Shown: positions 26,971 to 39,710, numbered from the stretch's first letter. The stretch is 64,000 nucleotides of DNA from Arctopsyche grandis (GCF_051622035.1 NC_135356.1:1-64000); one strand, 5' to 3'. Numbers and translations: made by a program. Notes: generated by a model from the sequence alone, not told the origin.

Positions 26971-27580
26971 ATCATGTGCCACCAAGACGAAGGGTGGACG
27001 GAAGCCCTACCGACAGTGTTACTGGGGATCCGATCGGCATGGTATCCGATAAGACCTCAATGCCACGTCAGCAGAACTGGTATATGGTCAACCGCTACGG
27101 CTACCGGGAGAGTTTCTGGCTCCACAACGAAACGGAGGACCCAACACAGCGGAACTAGCAGAGAGATTGCGGTCCCAAATGGGGCGAGGTTGAGAAACGC
27201 CAGTCCACCGCGGCGCCATGGAACAAGATCAACCTTCAGATCAACCAACAAAGACCTGCACACCAGTGATCAGGTGTTCCTGAGACACGATGCTGCCAAG
27301 GGTCCGTTACAGCCAGTGTTGAAGAAGGGACCGAAGTTCTTCACACTGAGAATTAAGGATTCCAATGTCACCGTATCGGTAGACCGCATAAAGCCGGCAT
27401 ACATGGAAAGCAGCGGAGAGCCCCCCAAGAAAATGCAGAACCACAGCAAGAAACTGGCCGACAAGCAACCACACGGACTGGCAGGAGAGTCCGGTGGCCA
27501 GCCCATCTGGACAGCTACATCCCGTAGTTGTCGCGACGGCTACGCAATGTCGAGACCCACAATATGTATTTACATATGAC
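26971..27580 (+). mobile_element. Ty3/gypsy retrotransposon fossil: integrase C-terminal piece
   Basis: Plus-strand coding remnant of a Ty3/gypsy polyprotein. The start resembles the end of the integrase core (WTEALPTVLLGIRSAW). Further on, the segments around DQVFLRHDAAKGPLQPVL and NVTVSVDRIKPAYM match the C-terminal integrase module that precedes the end of pol. No reverse transcriptase, gag or certain LTR is next to it. It is a broken, isolated fragment, moderately diverged from the family pattern, and it abuts the microsatellite on its left. Confidence 0.75.
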
Positions 27581-28116
27581 ATTTTGTAAAATATCGCATC
27601 GCAATAAATAATTATAATGAGAAGACGCGCGCGCGTCCGCAGTGAAATTGAATGAATGAAAATTGAAAGGATTAAAGCGCGAGACGGAGACGGAGACGGA
27701 GACGGAGACGAGAAAGGAACATGCATTTCGCATTGGGTATGACAGCGCGAATGTATGAAACCGCAATCGTCCCAGCAATCGTCCCATCCCAGTGGCGAGG
27801 GGTGTTTTGGCGCGCGGAAGAGTTTTCGCAAAGTGACAGTTCGCAAACAGACAGAGTCTGCGACGCGTGACGTAAGTGAACTGAAGTGAACTCTAACGAA
27901 GCTGGTTAGTGTTAGTGTGGTATTGAATTAATATGAGAACACTCACCGGGAAGCAGAAGCAGAAGCAGAAGCAAAGGCAGAGGCAGAAGCAGAAGCAGAA
28001 GCGGAAGCGCCCGACATCGTGCGAGGCAGCGACTAGACTGACAGCGCAACAACACGCTGTTCGTTGAATTCGAATTTCGAATTTCGAATTTCGAATTACG
28101 AATTTCGAGTTTTGAA
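27581..28116. repeat. G+C-richer low-complexity patch with three short tandem repeats
   Basis: Unlike its A+T-rich surroundings, this patch has many CG dinucleotides. It holds GAGACG hexamers at about 27680-27712, AGAAGC/AGGC-type hexamers at about 27951-28005 and GAATTTC heptamers at about 28064-28110. A GTGACGTAAGTGAACTGAAG stretch near 27868 and closely spaced AAGTGAACT repeats follow. It could be the 3' end or LTR of the neighbouring gypsy fossil, or an old CpG-rich promoter region. Neither is shown by the sequence. Confidence 0.6.
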
Positions 28117-28708
28117 TCATGAATTTCGTTTCATGAACCAACGATAAAAGAGAATCACCTTTGTCTCCGTTCCGTCTAAACATTTTCGAGTGCAATTACT
28201 TCTGCCTCATCGGCAGGTTTTTAATCTGAAAACTTAAATTGAACGCAAAGTATGCTCCTGGTGATGAATTTCGTTAACCAACGATAACAGAGAATCACTT
28301 TTGTCTCCGTCTAAACATTTTGGAGTGCAATTACTTCTGTGGAAGAAGGATTTCGATCTGAATACTCAAAAAAGGAATGTTTTGTCCAGAATCGTGGCAT
28401 AATTGATTGCATATTATTGCTCTTGCGATGAATTTCGTTTACCAACGATAAAAGAGAATCACTTTTGTCTCCGTCTTAACATTTTGGAGTGCAATTACTT
28501 ATGCCGATGAAGGTTTTTAATCTGAAAACTTAAATAAGGAAAGTTTTGTCCAGAATCGTGGCATAATTGAATGCATATTATTGCTCTTGCGATGAATTTC
28601 GTTTACCAACGATAAAAGAGAATCACTTTTGTCTCCGTCTAAACATTTTGGAGTGCAATTACTTCTGCCGATGAAGGTTTTTACCTTGCGATGAATTTCG
28701 TTTAATGT
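28117..28708 (-). repeat. Tandem array of ~164-bp repeat, right arm (inverted)
   Basis: Nearly four copies of the same family as 20181-21290, in reverse orientation. Each begins GATGAATTTCGTT.ACCAACGATAA and includes TTTGTCTCCGTCTAAACATT and GGAGTGCAATTACTT. The last copy is cut short. The two arrays face each other across about 6.8 kb of sequence. Confidence 0.85.
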
Positions 28709-29282
28709 CCAATAAAACTCATGGATGTACAAAAATACCTAGTTTATAAGTTTTTACGTCTTATTTTGTTGAGAGAAAATGATTAGGTGTTTGATGTTTG
28801 AAGTTGTGCAAAAAACTGGTTAACTGAATTGTTTTTGAAATGAAAAGGTAGCTCGGGTTCACCGGATACTAACTTAACTTAAAAAAATGATGACCATTAT
28901 TTTCATTGATTGATTGAGTTTCCACTCGTGATCACATTAATAACAAAACGTTTATTAAAATAAGATGAAATAAATAAAAACACTCTTTTCATTTGAGAAA
29001 AAAATATATTTGTGACATTATATTTACAAATATAGAACAGGATGAACTGTTAATAGTTTTCATGAAATAAAGAATGTGTACAAATAATTCCACATATATG
29101 TACTTACATATGTACATACATATATAATATATAATAAATAAAAATGGAAATGCAAAACAAAAATCCTGTTTTAAGCCAACAGTGTTACCATTAAAAGGAA
29201 AACATTATATGTACATAATATTAAACAAGTTATGCATTTAAACAAGTTACTACTCATTTGAATTCAAGTTTCATTTTCATTA
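28709..29282. other. A+T-rich stretch downstream of the Kelch gene
   Basis: This probably includes the 3' untranslated region of the minus-strand Kelch gene. A minus-strand AATAAA lies near 28950, about 330 bp after the stop codon, and could be its polyadenylation signal. TATGTACATACATAT microsatellite is at about 29095-29130. No other gene is seen. The copy is at 45968-46541. Confidence 0.45.
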
Positions 29283-32225
29283 TTAAACATTAAAACCAGT
29301 CAGTAAATGCATCGGTGCAATTAGCATATTAAAATCGAATCGTTTCGTTGAAATGGATCCAATAATCGTCCACGAGTCTCTATCGGGGCTGTATTCTAGC
29401 ACCGACAAGTGATTACCTCCTGAAATAAATATGTATTAAATATTAATCACTTGCATACAAAAAACACACACACACAATAATGGTTGTTACAAAATCAAAA
29501 TCAACTCACCGACGCAAACAATTTTATCGTCGTGGACGATAGCCTTATGCCCAAACCGTGCTTCAGGGAGACTAGCAACATATGTCCAGGTTTGAGCCTC
29601 CGGGTCATACCGTTCTACCGAGTCGTGTGTACTATTGCTATTGCTATTGCTGATAATATCGCAGGTGCCGCCAATTGCGTAGATATAACCTCCCAATGCA
29701 ACAGCCTACAAAGTGAAACAGACTGAATATAACGATATATAATATATGTATGTATGTACAATATTCAAAATTCAATTTTTCTAAAATGATGACAATACAA
29801 TACATACAATGTAAAATGGCGATTATGTAGACATAATCGATTTCAGAAAAAAATCCTGACAATACTTACAGCAAACCGGGCTCTCTTTTCGGCCATCGGC
29901 GGAGCGGCCGTCCATCTATTCCTGGCCACATTGAAAGTTTCCATGCTATTAAGGAATACCTCTTTGTCGTTTTTTCCACCTATTGCATATATGACACCGT
30001 CTAGTGCAACGGTGTCATGGAGATGTCGGCACTCCGACATATGGGATAGATAGGCCCAGTTTCTTGTATTGAAATCGTACCTTTGAAAAATCGTAAAAAC
30101 TAGTTGTAATCCATTGTACAATATTAAAAAATCATCATAAATATTCACCAACCAACCAACCTATGTACACTCGTTTGTAAGTCTATGTCTTCAGTGGCAG
30201 CATTGGAACAGGGATTTTTTCCTCCTGAGATGAAAACATGGTCACCGACAACAGCGGTTGCAAAATCTTTTCTTCCATGTACCATTTGTGGAAGCGCCGT
30301 CACATCCTTTGTGGCAACATCCAAACTGTACATCTATTCAATATAAATATTATACATACGTATTATTATAACTGTATTGTTAATAAATTTGCATACAATA
30401 AGTGAACGACAATAAGGTAACAAAAGCAACGAGTTGCTGAATATTAATGAACTTACCTTTTGAAAAACCCAATGCCGGTATTGCAATCCCCCAAAGTAAA
30501 CTTTTCAAAATATTGTTATAACAAATAGAATCTACATAAATGTTCGATTTATTGTCATTTCTTTCGTGACGGCACAAATTTGAAAGTTTAGTAATAAATT
30601 GAATAAACACCTCCTTCGATCGACGGCCAATCATTATTAAATATTGGTCTCGAAGAATGACCGTCTCGAAGGGATTATAAAATTTATTCATGTCGTAAAA
30701 CGACAAACATTTCTGGAAATCTCCTCTTATTGTTTGGATTTCATTGGCAAGCTAAAAAAAAAACATTGAAAAATATACATAATTACATATACATATATCT
30801 ATGTACATACATATGCATTTAAAGCATTTACATACAAACTAAACTTACTTTTGCCGAACGTCTTCCTACAATCAATATACCTCGTGTGCTCTTTCTAGGT
30901 TTTACATTTTGCAATGATAGACGTGGTCTCTTTTTTGGACTCATATTCCATTCAAGTAAATCCCACAATTGTTGACAGCATACACGATTGTAACAAAGAG
31001 GTTTCACTTCGTTTAAAATGAACTGAAACGAAACATTTATAACGTTCAGCAATTAATCGCATACCTTTTTAAATTTATTGTGCCGAGCACACATTAAAAA
31101 CAAAATATTATATCAAGTAATGATTAGTACATTGTACATACATACATACATACATACATACATACATGTGTACATATGAAAGCACATTAAGAAAGTACAG
31201 TAAGAATTACATGTAATATATGTATGTACAATATACAAAACAAATTAAAAATATTATTACCTCTTTAGATAACAGACGAAATCTAACAAATTTAAATAAA
31301 GCATTCAAATGCTGCTTCCGATTGTCCCAGTCCTTTTGAACCCACAGCTTCAAGCCTATAAACACTTGCTCTTCTGTGGTGACATTTAAATCATTCGACT
31401 GCAGCAATTCCTCCAGTTGGTCAGCTTTTATATCGAGAAACGCTCTCCCTTGAATTATCTACAATGCAGACAGACAGACAGATTTCATGAATATTAAAAA
31501 ATATAAATACACATACGTATGTATGACCTAAAATTATAATATACATACGTCAACATAATTTTTAGTTGTGTAAGCTCTCGTTTTTTCTAGCAATAAGAAA
31601 TAACTATAATGCTTCGCAAAATTTCCGATTAACAAGAAGTTTTCAGTATTTAATGCGCTTTCTAGGAACGACACGCAATAATCCTCAAGTTTATAGCAGT
31701 GAATGTTTGTTCGCGAAAATTCAACTAACTGGATCGCCCCAAGAGGATCCAAATCTGCAAATATTGTAAAATTTGTCATTAGTACTAATTAGTACATATG
31801 TATTAATTCGTACGAACGAAGTTTAAATTCTCACCGAGTTTGCCTCTGTAGAAGTATTCAATAGCTTTGCTCAAAGTGTCCAGACGAAAATCGCCCCGAT
31901 CGTCCAAGACAATTTCCTCCGGTGATGCTTCTAAGCGCTCCGCCAAATAGTCGCTGTGGCACATAACAATAAACTTGTGTACATTGAATCTGCAAACAGA
32001 TTAAACATAAAACCTCGAGTTAACATATGTACATAATACATTAAATATTTGAAGCAAGACTAACCTTGCAGTGCCGACAACTAGCACAGTATCGCATTGC
32101 TCCTGTTCGACATACTTCCGATACATGTATTTCGAGAAAAGATGCGCATGCTGCACATCTATTTCGAAATCCGTTGAGTCACCAAAATTGGCACTAATTT
32201 CGGTCATATTGCTCCCGATGCTCAT
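29283..32225 (-). CDS. BTB-BACK-Kelch protein, copy 1 (probable CUL3 ubiquitin-ligase adaptor)
   Basis: Ten minus-strand exons: 32225-32065, 31989-31835, 31754-31549, 31458-31261, 31022-30849, 30751-30611, 30333-30161, 30080-29870, 29705-29510 and 29419-29283. They total 1,752 nt in frame, giving 583 residues. The BTB domain is at about 28-135 (CDTVLVVGTARFNVHKFIV); the 3-box and BACK at about 140-245 (LDIKADQLEELLQS, LKLWVQKDWDNRKQHL). A basic linker contains SPKKRPRL. Six Kelch blades follow; blades 3-6 keep the GG pair (FISGGK, YAIGGK, YAIGGT, VCVGGN) while blades 1-2 read VGRR and IGRR. Such proteins bring substrates to CUL3; the Kelch face binds the substrate, which is unknown here. I chose the weak donor at 30611 (GAG|GTGTTT) because the consensus donor at 30457 would break the frame. 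The first ATG follows an acceptor-like TTGATTTTTAG, so a 5' noncoding exon may exist. Confidence 0.85.
31136..31170. repeat. (ACAT)n microsatellite in a Kelch intron
   Basis: About eight ACAT units lie in the intron between the fourth and fifth coding exons of the Kelch gene. The copy-2 equivalent is at 48395-48429. Confidence 0.85.
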
Positions 32226-32269
32226 GTCTTTTCTAAAAATCAAATTATACAATAACAATAATATGAAAA

Positions 32270-35200
32270 TCATACACCACCAAACCTCACCCATCTGAAC
32301 ATAACCAACACCGAAATCAAAGAATTGGACATTGCCAAAATATCCACAAAACAAGCTTACCTCACCATACCTAACCCAACATAACCTTACCATCACCGAA
32401 GTCAAAGAATTCGATATTGCCAAAATATCCACAAAAAGTTCTGATCCTACCAAACCTCACCCATCTGAACCTAACCATCACCGAAATCAATCTTGGACAT
32501 TGCCAAAATATCCACAAAACGTGCTTACCTCACAATATTTAACACAACCTTACATAACCATCACCGAAGTCAAAGAATTCGACATTTCCAAAATATCCAC
32601 AAAAAGTTCTTATCCTACCAAATCTCACCCATCTGAACCTAACCATCACCGAAATCAAAGAATTGGACATTGCTTAAATATCCACAAAACGTGCTTACCT
32701 CACAATACCTAACTTAACCTAACCTTACCATCACCGAAGTCAGAGAATTCGACATTGCCAAAATATCCACAAAAAGTTCATATCCTACCAAACCTCACCC
32801 ATCTGACCCTAACCGTCACCGAAATCAAAGAATTGGACATTGCCAAAATATCCACAAAACAAGCTTACCTCACCATACCTAACCCAACATAACCTTACCA
32901 TCACCGAAGTCAAAGAATTCGATATTGCCAAAATATCCACAAAAAGTTCTGATCCTACCAAACCTCACCCATCTGAACCTAACCATCACCGAAATCAAAG
33001 GTTTGGACATTGCCAAAATATCCACAAAACGTGCTTACCTCACAATACCTAGCACAACCTTACATTACCATCACCGAAGTCAAAGAATTCGACATTTCCA
33101 AAATATCCACAAAAAGTTCTTATCCTACCAAATCTCACCCATCTGAACCTAACCATCACCGAAATCAAAGAATTGGACATTGCCAAAATATCCACAAAAC
33201 GTATTTACCTCACAATACCTAACCCAACCTAACATAGCCATCACCGAAGTCAGAGAATTCGACATTGCCAAAATCTCCACAAAAAGTTCATATCCTACCA
33301 AACCTCACCCATCTGAACCTAACCGTCACTGAAATCAAAGAATTGGACATCGCCAAAATATCCACAAAACGTGCTTACCTCACAATACCTAACCCAAGCT
33401 AACATAACCATCACCGAAGTCAGAGAATTCGACATTGCCAAAATATCCACAAAAAGTTCTTATCCTACCAAACCTCACCCATCTGAACCTAACCATCACC
33501 GAAATCAAAAATTTAGACATTGCCAAAATATCCACAAAACGTGCTTACCTTACAATACCTAACCCAACCTAACCTAACCATCACTGAAGTCAGAGAATTC
33601 GAAATTGCCAAAATATCCACAAAAAATTCTTATCCTACCAAACCTCACCCATCTGAACCTTACCATCACAAAAATCAATGAATTCGACATTGCCAAAATA
33701 TCCACAAAAAGATCATACCCCACCAAACCTCACCCATCTGAACCTAACCAACACCGAAATATAAGAATTGGACACTGCTATAATATCCACAAAACGTGCT
33801 TACCTCACAATACCTCACCCATCTGAACCTAACCATCACCGAAATCAAAGAATTAGACATTGCCAAAATTTCCACAAAACGTGCTTACCTCACAATACCT
33901 AACCCAACCTAACCGAACCATCACCGAAGTCAGAGAATTCGACATTTTAAAAATATCCACAAAAAGTTCTTATCCTACCAAACCTCGACCATCTAAACCT
34001 TACCATCATAAAAATCAAAGAATTAGACATTGCCAAAATATCCACAAAACGTGCTTACCTCACAATACCTAACCCAACCTACCCTAACCATCACCGAATT
34101 CAGAGAATTCGACATTGCCAAAATATCCACAAAAAGTTCTTATCCTACCAAACCTCACCCATCTGAACCTTACCATCACAAAAATCAAAGAATTAGACAT
34201 TGCCAAAATTTCCACAAAACGTGCTTACCTCACAATACCTAACCCAACCTAACCGAACCATCACCGAAGTCAGAGAATTCGACATTTCCAAAATATCCAC
34301 AAAAAGTTCGTATCCTACCAAACCTCACCCATCTGAACCTAACCATCACCGAAATCAAAGAATTGGATATTGCCAAAATATCCACAAAACGTGCTTCCCT
34401 CACAATACCTAACCCAACCTAACATAACCATCACCGAAGTCAGAGAATTCAACATTGCCAAAATATCCACAAAAAGTTCTTATCCTACCAAACCTTACCC
34501 ATCTGAACCTAACCATCATCGAAATCAAAGAATTGGAAATTGCCAAAATATCCACAAAACGTGCTTACCTCACAATACCTAACCCAACTTAACCTTACCA
34601 TCACCGAAGTCAAAGAATTCGACATTGCCAAAATATCCACAAAAAGTTCTTATCCTACCAAACCTCACCCATCTGAACCTTACCATCACAAAAATCATAG
34701 AATTGGACATTGCCAAAATATCCAAAAAACGTGCTTACCTCACCATACCGAACCCAACCTAACCTAACCATCACCGAAGTCAGAGAATTCGACATTGCCA
34801 AAATATCCACAAAAAGTTCGTATCCTACCAAACCTCACCCATCTGAACCTAACCATCACCGAAATTAAAGAATTGGACATTGCCAAAATATCCACAAAAC
34901 GTGCTTCCCTCACAATACCTAACGCAACCTAACCTAACCATCACCGAAGTCAGAGAATTCAACATTGCCAAAATATCCACAAAAAGTTCTTATCCTACCA
35001 AACCTTACCCATCTGAACCTAACCATCATCGAAATCAAAGAATTGGACATTGCCAAAATATCCACAAAACGTGCTTACCTAACTATACCTAATCCAACCT
35101 AACCTTACCATCACCGAAGTCAAAGAATTCGACATTGCCAAAATATCCATAAAAAATTCTGATCCTACCAAACCTCACCCATCTGAACCTAACCATCATC

Positions 35201-37435
35201 GAAATCAAAGAATTGGACATTGCCAAAATATCCACAAAACGTGTTTACCTCACCATACCGAACCCAACCTAACCTCACCATCACCAAAGTCAGAGAATTC
35301 GACATTGCCAAAATATCTTCAAAAAGATCATATCCTACCAAACCTCACCTATCTGAACCTAACCATCACCGAAATCAAAGAATTGGACATTGCCAAAATA
35401 TCCACAAAACGTGCTTACCTCACAATAACTAACCCAACCTAACATAACCATCACCGAAGTCAAAGATTTCGACATTTCCAAAATATCCACAAAAAGTTCT
35501 TATCCTACCAAATCTCACCCATCTGAACCTAACCATCACCGAAATCAATGAATTGGACATTGCCAAAATATCCACAAAATGTGCTTACCTCACAATACCT
35601 AACTCAACCTAACCTAACCATCCTCTAAGTCAGAGAATTCGACATTGCCAAAATATCCACAAAAAGTTCTTATCCTACCAAACCTCACCCATCTGAACCT
35701 AACCATCACCGAAATCAAAGAATTGGACATTGCTAAAATATCCACAAAAATTTCATATCCTAAAAAAACCTCACCCATCTGAACCTTACCGTCACTGAAA
35801 TCAAAGAATTGGACATTGCCAAAATATTCATAAAACGTGCTTACCTCACCATACCTTACTTAACCTAACCTAACCATCACCGAAGTCAAAGAATTCGACA
35901 TTGCCAAAATATCCACAAAAAGTTCTTATCCTACCAAACCTCACCCATCTGAACCTTACCATCACAAAAATCATAGAAATGGACATTGCCAAAATTTCCA
36001 CAAAACGTGCTTACCTCACAATACCTACCCCAACCTAACATAACCATCACCGAAGTCAGAGAATTCGACATTGCCAAAATATCCACAAAAAGTTCTTATC
36101 TTTCCAAACCTCACCCATCTGAACCTAACCATCACCGAAATCAAAGAATTGGACATTGCCAAAATATCCACAAAAATTTCATATCCTAAAAAAACCTCAC
36201 CCATCTGAACCTTACCATCACCGAAGTCAAAGAATTCGACATTGCCAAAATATCCACAAAAAGTTCTTATCCTACCAAACCTCACCCATCTGAACCTTAC
36301 CATCACAAAAATCATAGAATTGGACATTGCCAAAATATCCAAAAAACGTGCTTACCTCACCATACCGAACCCAACCTAACCTAACCATCACCAAAGTCAG
36401 AGAATTCGACATTGCCAAAATATCCACAAAAAGTTCTTATCTTTCCAAACCTCACCCATCTGAACCTAACCATCACCGAAATCAAAGAATTGGACATTGC
36501 CAAAATATCCACAAAAATTTCATATCCTAAAAAAACCTCACCCATCTGAACCTTACCATCACCGAAGTCAAAGAATTCGACATTGCCAAAATATCCACAA
36601 AAAGTTCTTATCCTACCAAACCTCACCCATCTGAACCTTACCATCACAAAAATCATAGAATTGGACATTGCCAAAATATCCAAAAAACGTGCTTACCTCA
36701 CCATACCGAACCCAACCTAACCTAACCATCACCAAAGTCAGAGAATTCGACATTGCCAAAATATCCACAAAAAGTTCTTATCCTACCAAACCTCACCCAT
36801 CTGAACCTAACCATCACCGAAATCAAAGAATTGGACATTGCCAAAATATCCACAAAATTTGCTTACCTAAAAATACCTAACCCAACCTAACCTAATCCTC
36901 ACCGAAGTCAAAGAATTCGACATTGCCAAAATATCCACATAAAATTCTTATCCTACCAAACCTCACCCATCTGAACCTAACCATCACCGAAATCAATGAA
37001 TTGGACATTGCCAAAATATCCACAAAACGTGCTTACCTCACTATACCTAATCCAACCTAACCTTACCATCACCGAAGTCAAAGAATTCGACATTGCCAAA
37101 ATATCCATAAAAAGTTCTGATTCTACCAAGCCTCACCCATCTGAACCTAACCATCACCGAAATCAAAGAATTGGACATTGCCAAAATATCCACAAAACGT
37201 GCTTACCTCACAATACCTAACCCAACCTAACCTAACCATCACCGAAGTCAGAGAATTCGACATTGCCAAAATATCCACAAAAAGTTCATACCCCACCAAA
37301 CCTCACCCATCTGAACCTAACCAACACCGAAATCAAAGAATTCGACAATGCCAAAATATCCACAAAACGTTCTTACCCCACCAAACCTAACCCAACTGAA
37401 CCTAACCATCACCGAAATCAAAGAATTGGACATTG
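32270..37435. repeat. Subtelomeric satellite block 2
   Basis: About 5.17 kb of the same 85/170-bp satellite as block 1, in the same orientation, about 30 dimers. The left edge is at TCATACACCACCAAACCTC, about 45 bp upstream of the Kelch start codon; the right edge is at GGACATTG before the 164-bp array. One unit near 32490 is 2 bp short (168 bp). Units with AAAAAAACCTC (one extra base) appear near 35760, 36187 and 36528. The variant order of its right part matches the last 2.7 kb of block 1. Confidence 0.95.
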
Positions 37436-38545
37436 AGAAGAGCAATAATAATTGGACAAGAGCAATAATATGCATTCAATTATGCCACGAATCTGGACAA
37501 AACATTCCATATTTGAGTATTCAGATCGAAATCCTTCTTCCACAGAAGTAATTGCACTCCAAAATGTTTAGAAGGAGACAAAAGTGATACTCTGTTATCG
37601 TTGGTAAACGAAATTCATCACCAGGAGCATACTTTGCGTTCAATTTTGCCATGACTTTGGCCAAAACTTTCTTTATTTAAGTTTTCAGATTAGAAACCTT
37701 CTTCGACAGAAGTATTTGCACTCCAAAATGTTTAGACGGAGACAAAAGTGATTCTCTTTTATCGTTGGTAAACGAAATTCATCGCAAGAGCAATAATATG
37801 CATTCAATTATGCCACGATTCTAGACAAAACATTCCTTATTTGAGTATTCAGATCGAAATCCTTCTTCCACAGAAGTAATTGCACTCCAAAATGTTTAGA
37901 CGAAGACAAAAGTGATTCTCTTTTATCGTTGGTAAACGAAATTCATAACCAGGAGCATACTTTGCGTTCAATTTTGCCACGACTTGGGCCAAAACTTTCC
38001 CTATTTAAGTTTTCAGATTAGAAACCTTCTTCGGCAGAAGTATTTGCACTCCAAAATGTTTAGACGGAGACAAAAGTGATTCTCTTTTATCGTTGGTAAA
38101 CGAAATTCATCGCAAGAGCAATAATATGCATTCACTTATGCCACGATTCGGGACATAACATTCCTTATTTGAGTATTCAGATCGAAATCCTTCTTCCACA
38201 GAAGTAATTGCACTCCAAAATGTTTAGACGGAGACAAAAGTGATACTCTTTTATCGTTGGTAAACGAAAATCATCACTTTCCTTATTTAAGTTTTCAGAT
38301 AAAAACCTTCTTCTGCAGAAGTATTTGCACTCTAAAATGTGTCGACGGAGACCAAAGTGATACTTTTTTATCGTTGGTAAACGAAATTCATCGCAAGGGC
38401 TATAATATGCTTTAAATTATGCCATGACTAAGGCCAAAACTTTCCTTATTTAAGTTTTCACATTAAAAACCTTCTTCGCCAGAGGTACTTGCACTCTAAC
38501 ATGGGTCGACAGAGACAAAAGTGATACTTTTTTATAGTTGGTAAA
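37436..38545 (+). repeat. Tandem array of ~164-bp repeat, left arm (copy 2)
   Basis: Same seven-monomer array as at 20181-21290. It differs at 37724 (C against A) and 37760 (T against A), where copy 2 fits the consensus of its own neighbouring monomers, so copy 1 carries the derived bases. Confidence 0.85.
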
Positions 38546-39710
38546 CGAAATAAACTAAATGAACACTGCTAAATAATGGAAACTCAAAGTTTCGACTACC
38601 GAGGTGCAATGTGAAAGAATCCCGTCACATAATCAATGAGCCAAATGTTACGATGCTTTAAAATGGCTTTTTTATGTATATTCAAAAGTATACTTCGGTT
38701 ATCAAACAGGTCAAATTGTGATTAATAAACAGCGGCTTGCATAATAGTGATATTTTCATAAGCGCTCGTATCAGGTAAGAGACTGTGTTACATATTTTAC
38801 AATATTACATTATTAATTGGTTGTATTGAAACATGTTTTAATATTTAAAATATATTTTATTTGTAATACACGCGCTGGCGATACAAAATTCGAAACATGA
38901 GCAGTTTACAATTACATAGGTGGCTTACAATAACATCATTAATTTTGTGATGTGATTCTGTGTAAGCTTTATTCATCACTTACACCAATTGAAAATGATA
39001 AATAAACGAGTGGCATGACTGACCGGAAGAAGACACTTAATGAATAACGAGCACAAGAAGAAAATAATATCATACATAATGCATATACAATACACACATA
39101 CATATATGCAAACCTACATATTATGTTTAAGAAAATCCTTATACACATACGTATTTATAACGAAAAATCAAAAAAATATTATACATATCAACTTAAATTG
39201 TACATAAAAACATTACTATAATACGTAAAAGAAATTAATCTGCAGTGATTAATACTTTTCACGAAACTATCCTTCCTTATTTCTAAGTACTAGTGCCGCA
39301 GGAGTTCATGTTAGTATCTCCTGTAGTCCAAGTGCTTATCAATAGGAATTGGATGCTCTCATCAGAAGATCTAGAAATTTAAACATATCTAATAAAATTT
39401 GAATATAATTAATTATTATAAAAAATTTACTAATACTAAGATAAACTTGTGAGATTACTAATTTCTTAAATATTTCAAAATATAATTAAAACATAGTCAT
39501 AGCCATTGTATACAATGAAACGAATAAATGATAAAAAAAAAACAGTAATTTGTTCTCATTATTATCTTTTTTAATCCATTTCAGAAATTCTAAGATCAAA
39601 TTAAGACTTTGTAAGAAGTAAAGGATAACAGACAGGCAAGGTCATAAAAATATACATATTTAATGAGAAATTTGAAGTTACGTAAGAAACAATACATGTA
39701 CGTATATGTA
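38546..39710. other. A+T-rich stretch without recognisable genes (copy 2)
   Basis: Counterpart of 21291-22455; no supported feature seen. Confidence 0.45.

Larger units (their letters stand above)
20181..32269. repeat. Cassette copy 1 (subtelomeric segmental duplication)
   Basis: This 12.1-kb non-satellite segment sits between satellite blocks 1 and 2 and recurs at 37436-49528 and from 57583 to the window end, always in the same orientation. Offsets to copy 2 are 17,255 bp before the microsatellite at about 26,790 and 17,259 bp after it; the offset to copy 3 is 37,402 bp. I saw very few base differences, for example 20469 (A here, C in copies 2 and 3), 20505 (A here, T in copy 2) and 58170 (G in copy 3, A in the others). 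Coding exons look identical. The high identity implies recent duplication or continuing exchange. Confidence 0.93.

Noticed and set aside
26355-27158. Long frames rich in Y-V-C-M or T-H-I-H-T on both strands
   Set aside because: They are translations of the CATA/CACA microsatellite. Only the hAT domain at the low-coordinate end of the minus-strand frame is meaningful.
27057-27846. Minus-strand frames of 68-179 codons over the gypsy fossil and the G+C-rich patch
   Set aside because: They are the opposite strand of the integrase remnant and of GAGACG repeats (serine-proline runs); no family resemblance.
29484-29726. Plus-strand frame of 80 codons
   Set aside because: Antisense to a Kelch exon that has clear domain matches and splice sites.
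36025-36683. Minus-strand frames of 100-105 codons in the satellite (also 19111-19428 and 56172-56830)
   Set aside because: They arise where a monomer has one extra base, which joins two satellite frames. No independent evidence of coding.
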